Origin: Candidatus Binatia bacterium
GTDB taxonomy: Bacteria; Desulfobacterota; Binatia; HRBIN30
Direction: 5' to 3'
Length of the DNA stretch: 64,000 nucleotides
NCBI GenBank assembly: GCA_023150935.1
Contig: JAKLJW010000025.1
Span: 20,517 to 84,516 of the forward strand
Shown here piece by piece: positions 55,072 through 62,746 of the stretch. Each line of letters starts with the position of its first letter. Positions within the stretch are counted from its first letter, which is position 1. The notes under the pieces were generated by a model. That model saw nothing but the letters and a program-made list of their open reading frames with translations. It was not told the origin of the DNA and did no database searches. Both the position numbers and the translations under genes were made by a program.

Positions 55072-57069
55072 TCACCTTCCCGGCTGCCTCGCCCACGGTT
55101 TTACCGCGTAAACGACGACGGTCTGGTCCCAGCGTACGCTGTGACCGGGGCCGGTCTTGGTGTCGAGAGTCGGCGTCACCACCCAGTGGGCATGGCGCCC
55201 CACCGGCGTAAGAACGAACCCCGGCACTACCGGCGCCGGCGATCGCGTGTCGCCAATCCAGTACGTCGGCCGATCCCGGCAGAAATGCGCGACCCCGGCA
55301 ATCAGCGACCCCTTGAAGCGTGACAGCAGGAACGCCGGCGCGTCGCGCTCCACCCACAGGGCTGGCGCAAAACCCCACGCGGCGAGGTCACGGTCGACCA
55401 GTAGACACGCTCCCGGCGGCACCAGCTTCGCCACGGCATCTATCGTTGCCGCGCCGCCACGATAGTGGGGCGCACCGCGCAACTGGGCCAGTGGCGGCAT
55501 CTGGCCGGCCAGTGCCGCGACAAACAACAACCCCGCGACCGTCCAATGCCACCGACCCGCGGCGTACCGGCATAAGAAGGCCACCCCGAAGCAGAACGCC
55601 GGCACGACCACCGGTACCGCCCTGCGAACCAGCCAGATCGGCACCGGCGTCGCCTGCGGGGCGAGCATAAACTGCGCTACGGCAACCGCCATGAGAACGG
55701 TGAACACCCGCGCCACCGCATCTCGCGGCCTCATCTCGACTGTCCATAACGCCAGCCCCAGGGCCCCGACCGCCAGCGTCGGAACCCCGACGTACCCCGC
55801 AAGGAAGGCGAGATCCGCACCTCCGCGCTGCCACTGACCCCACAGCGCCAGACCTGCCGCGAAAACCACCAACGGCCAGACCCCGCGCCAGGCCGCGAAA
55901 CGCCGCCGGCACAAGACGTAGAGCCCACCCACCGCCACGGCACCGCCGAGCGCCACCGTCGTACCCCATGACGCCTGCTCCCCCGCCCGCAACAGCCGTT
56001 GCCCGAACGATACGAAGATCGCCCAGTAATGCGTCCGGAACCAGAGCAAATGTGCCGCCGCGTGCACCCACAACACACCGGCGCAGGCCAGTATCCACAG
56101 CCGATCCACCCGTGACCGCCGCTCACCCAGCCAGAGCCCGATCGGCAGGGCAACACCGAGAAAAGCGACGTTGTCAAATCGCATCAGGCCGGCCATCCCG
56201 AACGCCAGCCCCGCGAGCACGGCGTCGGCCCGCCGCTGCGTCGCCCCCCACCGAGCGAGACACGCCAGCCCACCCCATAAGAAGAACTGCCCCGGAACCT
56301 CGGGCATGAGGAATCGACCGTACCAATTCTGGGGCGCCGACAGGGCCAGCAGACCGACGAATAGGATCGCCGTCACACGCCCACGGCTGCGTCCGGCGAA
56401 TTCGAACATCGCCCATCCGCTCAGGCCGCCGAAGAGGACGACGATCCAGTGCATCGCCGCCGTCCCGACGAGCGCATGCGAAACCGCAACCCAGACGATC
56501 AGGAGATGATGAAATGCCGGGATCACCTCGCCACCGTCGAAGGTGGACAGGATGAAGCTGCCCACCAGCCTCGCATATGGCGGTTCCCCGTATATCCCCG
56601 TCACCGAAGGAAACAGGGCGTATTTCGCCATCGGCCCCATGAGGGGTACCACCGCATCGTCAATGATCAGGCTGCCGTGCCGGGACAGGTAAACTCCGGC
56701 TGCAAGATACGCGGCGGAATCGGATCCAAGAACCCGCGTGTCGAGCGGCGGCAACAGCAACACCGACGACAGACCGAGCACCGCCAGTCCCTGCAGGTCG
56801 CGGCGGTCGTATGCCGGCGGACGGCGGCCACGGCCCACGGCCGCCCCCGCGCCCGCCACCGCAGCCATGCCCAGCAACAACGCCGGCAAAGAGAAGACGC
56901 CGAACTCCGCCAGCACAAACCCCAGCCACGAAGAGCAACACGCGCTGAGCAGTACCTCCCGGAACAGGCGGCTGCCGTCGTCCACGCCGTGCGCCGTCCG
57001 CCGCAGCAAATAATGGCCCGGAGCGTACAGGCACAGATAGGCAGCGAGCAGGATCGGCAGGAACAACAT
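55072..57069 (-). CDS. large polytopic membrane protein, GT-C glycosyltransferase-like
   Basis: 665 residues with about 12 to 14 hydrophobic helices and a soluble C-terminal domain of about 120 residues. The first periplasmic loop holds acidic residues (LDTRVLGSDSAAYLAAGVYLSRHG), the position where GT-C (GT39/GT83-type) glycosyltransferases carry their catalytic Asp. The rest shows only the helix pattern, so the assignment is by architecture. It probably transfers a sugar from a polyprenyl-phosphate donor in the outer leaflet of the inner membrane. It is divergent from the glycosyltransferase gene at 57211 (141 bp between, no promoter seen). Confidence 0.65.
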   Translation of the reverse strand: MLFLPILLAAYLCLYAPGHYLLRRTAHGVDDGSRLFREVLLSACCSSWLGFVLAEFGVFSLPALLLGMAAVAGAGAAVGRGRRPPAYDRRDLQGLAVLGLSSVLLLPPLDTRVLGSDSAAYLAAGVYLSRHGSLIIDDAVVPLMGPMAKYALFPSVTGIYGEPPYARLVGSFILSTFDGGEVIPAFHHLLIVWVAVSHALVGTAAMHWIVVLFGGLSGWAMFEFAGRSRGRVTAILFVGLLALSAPQNWYGRFLMPEVPGQFFLWGGLACLARWGATQRRADAVLAGLAFGMAGLMRFDNVAFLGVALPIGLWLGERRSRVDRLWILACAGVLWVHAAAHLLWFRTHYWAIFVSFGQRLLRAGEQASWGTTVALGGAVAVGGLYVLCRRRFAAWRGVWPLVVFAAGLALWGQWQRGGADLAFLAGYVGVPTLAVGALGLALWTVEMRPRDAVARVFTVLMAVAVAQFMLAPQATPVPIWLVRRAVPVVVPAFCFGVAFLCRYAAGRWHWTVAGLLFVAALAGQMPPLAQLRGAPHYRGGAATIDAVAKLVPPGACLLVDRDLAAWGFAPALWVERDAPAFLLSRFKGSLIAGVAHFCRDRPTYWIGDTRSPAPVVPGFVLTPVGRHAHWVVTPTLDTKTGPGHSVRWDQTVVVYAVKPWARQPGR

Positions 57070-57210
57070 ATACGCGGTCGGAATCGCCGGTTGGCCGGGA
57101 CTGCCGAGCAGCCCTATCCGACCGACAAAGCAAGGGTCAAGGGCGCGGCGGGACTATGAATTTCCTTGAAACTGCCCTGCGCCAATGTCAGGGTCTTACG
57201 GTACCCGGCA

Positions 57211-58236
57211 ATGCCCCTGCCCAAGCTGATCATCCAGGTCCCCTGCTTTAACGAGGAGGAGCACCTCGCGATCACCCTGCGCGATCTCCCCCGTCACGTC
57301 CGCGGTGTCGGTACGGTGGAGATCCTCGTGATCGACGACGGCTCGAGCGATCGCACCAGCGACGTGGCCCGCGCCAACGGCGTCGACCACATCCTGCGCC
57401 TGCCCAACAATCGCGGGCTGGCGTATGCCTTCCGCGCCGGCCTCGACGCCGCCCTGCACCTCGGGGCTGACATCATCGTCAACACGGATGCCGACAACCA
57501 GTACTGCGGTGCCGATATCGAAGAACTGATTCAGCCGCTGCTCGCCGGCGCCGCGGTGATGGTCGTCGGCGACCGCGACCCGCGCAACCTGCGCCACTTC
57601 TCGCCCTCCAAACGCGTGCTGCAGCACTACGGTAGCTGGGTCGTGAGAACCCTGTCCGGCACCAAGATCCCCGACGCCACCAGCGGTTTCCGCGCCCTGA
57701 ACCGCGATGCGGCAATGCGCCTCAACGTGCTGTCCGACTTCACGTACACTCTGGAAACCATCATCCAGGCCGGCAAGAAGAAGCTGCCGGTCACCCACGT
57801 GCCGGTACGCACCAACCCCGAGCTGCGCGAGTCGAAGCTCTTCAACAGCACCTGGAGCTACGTCAAGCGCTCCGCGGCGACCATCCTGCGCATCTACGCG
57901 CTCTACGAACCCCTGAAGGTGTTCTCCTTGATCGGCGGGACGCTCATCCTGATCGGCACATCGATCGGTATGCGCTTCGTCTACTACTACTTTACCGAAG
58001 GCGGCCGCGGACACCTGCAGTCCCTGATGCTGACGGTGCTGCTGATCATCATCGGCTTCCAGACCGTACTCATCGGTCTCGTCGCGGACCTCATCGGCTC
58101 GAACCGTTCGCTCATCGAGGACCTGCTCTTCCGTCTGCGGCGCATCGAGCTGGGCGAACGGGGCAACGGCAACAAGGTGGAGACCGTCGTCCGCGGCCCG
58201 ACCCTTGTCCAACGCGCCAAAGGAGACCATTCGTGA
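57211..58236 (+). CDS. family 2 glycosyltransferase, membrane-anchored
   Basis: 341 residues from ATG 57211 (a TTG at 57166 is a possible earlier start; neither has a clear RBS). GT-A fold: IIQVPCFNEEEHLAITL, ILVIDDGSSDRTSDVA, NNRGLAYAFRAGLDAAL, and NTDADNQYCGADI with the DxD-type metal motif. The C-terminus adds two transmembrane helices (about 250-310). This architecture is that of polyprenyl-phosphate sugar synthases such as dolichol-phosphate mannosyltransferase-type enzymes. It uses a nucleotide sugar at the cytoplasmic face. It overlaps the next glycosyltransferase by 4 bp, so at least this gene and the two following ones are coupled. Confidence 0.85.
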   Translation: MPLPKLIIQVPCFNEEEHLAITLRDLPRHVRGVGTVEILVIDDGSSDRTSDVARANGVDHILRLPNNRGLAYAFRAGLDAALHLGADIIVNTDADNQYCGADIEELIQPLLAGAAVMVVGDRDPRNLRHFSPSKRVLQHYGSWVVRTLSGTKIPDATSGFRALNRDAAMRLNVLSDFTYTLETIIQAGKKKLPVTHVPVRTNPELRESKLFNSTWSYVKRSAATILRIYALYEPLKVFSLIGGTLILIGTSIGMRFVYYYFTEGGRGHLQSLMLTVLLIIIGFQTVLIGLVADLIGSNRSLIEDLLFRLRRIELGERGNGNKVETVVRGPTLVQRAKGDHS

Positions 58237-59405
58237 GCCCCGGCTGCGGCGCCCCGGAGCGGCCGCCGCAGCGCGTGTGTTTCTTCGGCACCTACGCGCG
58301 CCAGCACACGGCCACGCGCCTCCTGCTGCGCGCCTGCCATGCCGCCGGCGTCGAGGTCGTCGAGTGTCACCGGCCGCTCTGGGAAAAAACCCGCCACAAA
58401 CACGCAACCTATTTCGGCGCCCGCTCGGCCGCCGTCCTCGCCAGCCAGTACGCCAGCGCCGCTTTCGCCCTCGCTCGTAATCGCCGCCGCCTCCGGGACG
58501 TACCGCTCTACGTGATCGGCTTCAACGGCCAGCTCGATAGCCTGTGGTTGCGTCTGCTGCTAGGCCGCGAGCGTACACCCGTGGTGGTCGCCCCGCTGGT
58601 GACCCTCAGCGAGACCCTGGTCGACGACCGTCAGGTGTTTCGTGCCGGTTCGTGGCGCGCGCGCGGCGCCGCCAGCATCGATCGGCTCAGTCTGGCGACG
58701 GCGACCCGGGTCGTCATGGACACCGACGCCCACGGCCGCTACGTCGCCGACAACTTCGCCGTGCCGGCCTCGACCATATCCACCTGGCATCTCGGAACGG
58801 ATACGAGCGTTTTCGCACCCACCCCGCTGCCGCGCGACCGCCGCCCCTTGCGCGTGCTGTTCTACGGGTCGTTCCTGCCCCTGCACGGGATTCGCACGGT
58901 CGTCGAGGCGGCGGCCCGGCTCGCCCACCGCTCCGATCTCGAGTTCATCCTCGCCGGCGGCGGCCCCGAACACGCCACGGCAATCGCTCTGGCGCGCGAT
59001 GCCCGACTGACTCGGATCGGGTTCGTCGAGTGGATGTCCTACGAAAGCCTCGCCGAGCTCGTCGCCAGTGCGCACATCTGCCTCGGCATCTTCGGCACCT
59101 CGGACAAGGCGCGCATGGTGATACCCAACAAGGTGTACGAAACGGCGGCCCGCGGACGGCCCATCGTCACCGCCGACACGCCCGCAATCCGCGAGGTGTT
59201 CGCGCACGGCGAGACCGCCTGGCTCTGCCCGGCCGGGGACGCCGGAGCTCTCGCCGAAGCGATCGCCACCCTGGCGGACGCCCCGCGGCTGCGCCAACGC
59301 CTCGCCGAGGGCGCCGCGGCACTGCTGGCCGACCGCTTCGCCCCCGGCGCCCAGGGCCGGCGTCTGGCCGCCATCTTCGCCGCCGCCACCCACCACCGCC
59401 CATGA
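58233..59405 (+). CDS. GT-B glycosyltransferase (family 4-like)
   Basis: 390 residues from GTG 58233. The second Rossmann half has the GT4 signature: LRVLFYGSFLPLHGIRTVVEAA, FILAGGGPE and RIGFVEWMSYESLAELVASAHICLGIFGTSDKARMVIPNKVYETAARGRPIVT, which carries the E-x7-E-type donor-site region. The N-terminal half is the acceptor domain. Activity is transfer of a sugar from NDP-sugar, specificity unknown. It is cytoplasmic and probably peripheral to the membrane. It overlaps both neighbours by 4 bp (GTGA at the start, ATGA at the end). Confidence 0.85.
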   Translation: MSPGCGAPERPPQRVCFFGTYARQHTATRLLLRACHAAGVEVVECHRPLWEKTRHKHATYFGARSAAVLASQYASAAFALARNRRRLRDVPLYVIGFNGQLDSLWLRLLLGRERTPVVVAPLVTLSETLVDDRQVFRAGSWRARGAASIDRLSLATATRVVMDTDAHGRYVADNFAVPASTISTWHLGTDTSVFAPTPLPRDRRPLRVLFYGSFLPLHGIRTVVEAAARLAHRSDLEFILAGGGPEHATAIALARDARLTRIGFVEWMSYESLAELVASAHICLGIFGTSDKARMVIPNKVYETAARGRPIVTADTPAIREVFAHGETAWLCPAGDAGALAEAIATLADAPRLRQRLAEGAAALLADRFAPGAQGRRLAAIFAAATHHRP

Positions 59406-60304
59406 GTGCCACGGTCGGTATCGTCGTCCTCAACTGGAACGGCGACAGGGAAACGACCGCCTGCATCGCCTCGCTGCGCGCCCAGCACTACCGCGAGAGC
59501 TTTATCGTTCTCGTGGACAACGACTCCAACCCCGACGTGCGTGCCCGTCTGGACCGTGCCTTCGGTGACGCCCACGACGTCGAGTGCTGCTGGCTCGACA
59601 CGAACCGCGGCTATGCCGGCGGCATGAATGCCGGCCTCGCCGTCGCCTGCCGCCGCGGCGCCGATCTGCTGGTCGTCATCACCCAGGACGTCGTCTTCGC
59701 GCCGGGCGCGCTGGCCGCTCTGGTCGCGGGCGCCGCCGATACGGGCGCCGGCATCGTCGGCCCGCGGGTGCTCGACGCGCGCCGCGCGGGACACGTGCTC
59801 TCCATCGGCGAGCGCGTGTCGGTGCCCCTGCTCTGCGTGCCGCGGACATTGCTGCGCTATCGCGTTCCCCGCTCGCGGCCTTACGCGGTCGGCGGCGTCA
59901 TGGGCTGCGCAATGCTGCTGACGCGCCGCTGCGTCGATGCCGTTGGGGGCTTCGACCCGGAGTTCTTCGCTTACTACGAAGAGGTCGACCTCTGCCTGCG
60001 CGCCCGACGGCACGGCTTCGGTATCGCGTGTGCACCCGAGGCTGTGGTAACCCATGACGGCATGCGGGGATTTGCGGCCGGGTTCACCGCCGTCAGCGCC
60101 GAGCTCAAAGCGCGCAACCTGATTCGACTCATCCGCCGCTGGGCCCGACCCGCCGACTATCTCATCCTCCTGCCCACCTACGCCCTGCTGCTGGGAGGTA
60201 GCGCCGCCCTTTACGCCGCCCGACGCCGCACCGACGTGCTGAGCGCGCTCTGGCACGGCATGATCGCCGGCCTCCAGGGCAAGAGCGGCCCCCCGAACCA
60301 TTAA
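59402..60304 (+). CDS. family 2 glycosyltransferase (rhamnosyltransferase-like)
   Basis: 300 residues from ATG 59402. GT-A fold: VGIVVLNWNGDRETTACIASL, VLVDNDSNPD, NRGYAGGMNAGLAVA, and a MLLTRRCVDAVGGFDPEFFAYYEEVDLCLRARRHG block, the classical 'GxFDExFFxYxEDxDL' motif of rhamnosyltransferase-like GT2 proteins such as WbbL. The C-terminal part has a short hydrophobic segment (YLILLPTYALLLGGSAALYAA). It overlaps the upstream gene by 4 bp, and the next glycosyltransferase starts 24 bp later. It would build a surface polysaccharide or glycolipid. Confidence 0.85.
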   Translation: MSATVGIVVLNWNGDRETTACIASLRAQHYRESFIVLVDNDSNPDVRARLDRAFGDAHDVECCWLDTNRGYAGGMNAGLAVACRRGADLLVVITQDVVFAPGALAALVAGAADTGAGIVGPRVLDARRAGHVLSIGERVSVPLLCVPRTLLRYRVPRSRPYAVGGVMGCAMLLTRRCVDAVGGFDPEFFAYYEEVDLCLRARRHGFGIACAPEAVVTHDGMRGFAAGFTAVSAELKARNLIRLIRRWARPADYLILLPTYALLLGGSAALYAARRRTDVLSALWHGMIAGLQGKSGPPNH

Positions 60305-60327
60305 CCCCCCACGACCCCAAGCCCCCC

Positions 60328-61419
60328 ATGCGCATCGGCATCGGCGCCATTCTCGGCACGCTCGGCGGACCCGCCACCTACGCCCGTGCGCTCGTCACCG
60401 CCCTGGCCGCGATCGATTCCGACCACGAGTACGTCGTCATCACCGACGCCCCCGACACCCTGGGGGTGCAGGCCCCCAACGTGCGCTGCGCGGTGGCCCG
60501 GTTGCCGACCCCCTTCTTGCAGCCGGTCTGGGACCACCTCTTCGTCCCCATTGCCGTGCGCCGCCACCGCCTGGATCTTTACCACGGCACCAAGGGCATC
60601 CTGCCGGTGTGGACCGGCTGTCCGGCCGTGGTGACCGTGCACGATCTCGCCGTCTATCGCCAGCCCGAAACGTTCGCGTGGTTGCAGCGCATCCACCTGC
60701 GCAGCCACACCCCGCTGGCCGTGCGCCGCGCGGCGCGCGTCATCGCAGACAGCGAATCGGCAAAACGGGACATCCGCGAGCGATTCTCGGTGCCGGACGA
60801 ACGCGTAACCGTCATTCCCCTGGCAGCCGCGCCGATATTCGGTCCGGCACCGTGCGCCGACGACGCACGCATTGCCGCCGCCATGGACCTTCCCGCCCGT
60901 TACGTTCTCTATGCGGGTACGATCCAACCGCGCAAGCACGTCGAGCTGCTCGTCGACGCGTTCGGGGGCGTGGCCCACGGCGACACCGCACTTCTGATCG
61001 CCGGGCGTGCCCGCCCTGGGTACCAGCCGGCGTTTCTCACCCGCCCGCCACCGGGGGTGCGCTATCTGGGTCCCGTCGGCGACGCCGAACTGGCGGTGCT
61101 CTACCGGCGTGCGGACGCGCTGTTCAGCCTGTCTGGCTACGAGGGGTTCGGCCTCTCCCTTCTCGAGGCCATGACAAGCGGCTGCCTGGTGGTCGCGGGA
61201 CGGAACAGTGCCGTGCCCGAGGTGGTGGGCGACGGTGGCATCCTGTTGTCAGAGTTTACGCTGCCGGCCGTGCGGGAAGCCCTCGGCCGCGTGCTGGCAG
61301 GCGATCCGTCGCTCGCGGTCCTGCGCGCTCGCGGCCTCGAACGGTCCCGGCAGTACAGTTGGGAAGCGACGGCGCGCCGGACGCTGGCGGTATACGAAGC
61401 GGCGCAGCCGAACCGCTGA
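60328..61419 (+). CDS. GT-B glycosyltransferase (GT4, mannosyltransferase-like)
   Basis: 363 residues. N-terminal half: RIGIGAILGTLGGPATYARALVTAL, DLYHGTKGILP, VVTVHDLAVYR. C-terminal GT4 half: YVLYAGTIQPRKHVELLVDAFG, VRYLGPVGDAELAVLYRRADALFSLSGYEGFGLSLLEAMTSGCLVVAGRNSAVPEVVGDGGIL, with the E-x7-E donor-site motif (about 275-283). It resembles mannosyltransferases of GT4. It is the fourth glycosyltransferase of the cluster and closes it. Confidence 0.88.
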   Translation: MRIGIGAILGTLGGPATYARALVTALAAIDSDHEYVVITDAPDTLGVQAPNVRCAVARLPTPFLQPVWDHLFVPIAVRRHRLDLYHGTKGILPVWTGCPAVVTVHDLAVYRQPETFAWLQRIHLRSHTPLAVRRAARVIADSESAKRDIRERFSVPDERVTVIPLAAAPIFGPAPCADDARIAAAMDLPARYVLYAGTIQPRKHVELLVDAFGGVAHGDTALLIAGRARPGYQPAFLTRPPPGVRYLGPVGDAELAVLYRRADALFSLSGYEGFGLSLLEAMTSGCLVVAGRNSAVPEVVGDGGILLSEFTLPAVREALGRVLAGDPSLAVLRARGLERSRQYSWEATARRTLAVYEAAQPNR

Positions 61420-61630
61420 AACCTACCCGACTCCTCCCCTCGCCTGTCTTTCGGGCGACAGAACGACTCACCCGCCACCGCGCCCTTCTCGGACGAGGCA
61501 GGTGCACATCTATCCCGGGCGGAGATTTCGCCCACGTAACAATGTTACGCGATTCTTAACGTCCTATGGACGGGAGATGCGGGATTGGCAGGGCACGCCG
61601 CCCTACAAGCGGCGGTTTGAAGTGACCGAG

Positions 61631-61666
61631 GTGAGCAGTACAACGCCAGTGAGCAGTACAACGCCA
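61631..61666. repeat. 18-bp tandem duplication
   Basis: GTGAGCAGTACAACGCCA occurs twice directly adjacent (61631-61648 and 61649-61666), shortly upstream of the RBS and start of the next gene. The remaining 273-bp gap (61420-61692) contains no gene; a moderately AT-rich patch near 61540-61560 may hold its promoter, but no clear boxes were found. Confidence 0.85.
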
Positions 61667-61692
61667 GATGGAAAGAAAGGGAGGACAAGGAA

Positions 61693-62472
61693 ATGAGGAA
61701 CGTAGGGAATAGGTTGTTCGCGTATGCGGTCGCCACAGTCGCGATTGCCTCTGTCGCGCAGCCGGCGCGGGCCTACGTGGGTCCGCTGCTAACCTGCGCC
61801 CCGACCGTCGGGACGCTCGCACCCGTAACGTTCAAACCGGGGCTGGACTGCGACGAGGAAATCCACAGATTCGATACCAGCGTAATGCTGGATGGCTGCG
61901 CAACCGGTCCGGCCAACTGGGACTGGTGGGCATATGGCAGGTACGGGAGCCGCATATCGCAATTTAACGCCGACAGGGTCACGAAGGCATCTGTCTCGCT
62001 CAAGGGGTCGATGTTCGGAAGCTGCAACTTCTACGACAGCGAGCCGTGGGGCAGCCCCGGGGTCGCAGCGCCCAGCGCATCCGGCAAGCTTAGACTGTAC
62101 GACGCAAACGGCTTCCGGATATTTGGCGGCTCAGGCGAGTTCTTCGCCCGCATCGTCGACGACTTCGACTTCTTCGACCCCGCGTATATAGTGCTCGGCA
62201 TCATGACCAAAGGCTTCGGCGCCGGCGCGAAGATTAACCTTCGCCTCCAGTACGACACGGGAAACCCTTACAACGCTGAGGTCTTAGGGTGCAGCATATC
62301 TGGCATCGATCCCTGTCCAGTCGAGGCACCGCAGATCACAGTGCACCTGATGACCAGCTATCTCAGCTATCTTGAAGTGTATTTTGGCGGCGAGGGAACC
62401 TGCACGGGGACCGGCACCCCGTTGAAGTGCTGCACGGGCGAGGGTACCGGCTCGACCTGTCAGGGGCTCTAA
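61693..62472 (+). CDS. secreted Cys-containing protein, unknown
   Basis: 259 residues, not recognised. Signal peptide: hydrophobic core AYAVATVAIASVAQPARA (about 9-27). The mature protein is rich in Gly, Tyr, Phe and Asp, with a beta-strand-like pattern (KLRLYDANGFRIFGG, FFARIVDDFDFFDP). The last about 22 residues form a Cys cluster (CTGTGTPLKCCTGEGTGSTC), a short motif that recurs in part at the end of the downstream protein (CTGAGVPVAC). GGGAGG and AAGGAA precede ATG 61693. Codon use and base composition (more AT than neighbours) differ slightly, which could indicate a recently acquired gene. A hairpin follows at 62500. Confidence 0.75.
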   Translation: MRNVGNRLFAYAVATVAIASVAQPARAYVGPLLTCAPTVGTLAPVTFKPGLDCDEEIHRFDTSVMLDGCATGPANWDWWAYGRYGSRISQFNADRVTKASVSLKGSMFGSCNFYDSEPWGSPGVAAPSASGKLRLYDANGFRIFGGSGEFFARIVDDFDFFDPAYIVLGIMTKGFGAGAKINLRLQYDTGNPYNAEVLGCSISGIDPCPVEAPQITVHLMTSYLSYLEVYFGGEGTCTGTGTPLKCCTGEGTGSTCQGL

Positions 62473-62499
62473 TCTCCCATACGCCTGGCGCCGGAAACG

Positions 62500-62540
62500 A
62501 ACGCCGCGCCGACCCGGAAACGCAGGGTCGGCGCGGCGTT
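62500..62540 (+). terminator. long perfect-stem hairpin
   Basis: AACGCCGCGCCGACCC (62500-62515) pairs exactly with GGGTCGGCGCGGCGTT (62525-62540) over 16 bases, 28 bases after the stop of the preceding gene. There is no U-run, so it may act as an attenuated or rho-assisted terminator. The rest of the gap to 62746 has no gene. Confidence 0.6.
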
Positions 62541-62746
62541 CGTATCGGAGCCGCGGCATGGATAAGCCGGACGAAACGTCGCTACAACCAGGCGGGGCCT
62601 ACCCGCCCCACCCCGATCGCGGATTCCCCCCTGTCCATCGCATTTTGTCCGTGATATAAGCCTCGGCATCGCGCATACTAGTTGCCGTTGGGTATGCGCC
62701 CGGGGCGGCCGGGCATTAATGGGGCGGGGCACAGAGGGAGAACGCG

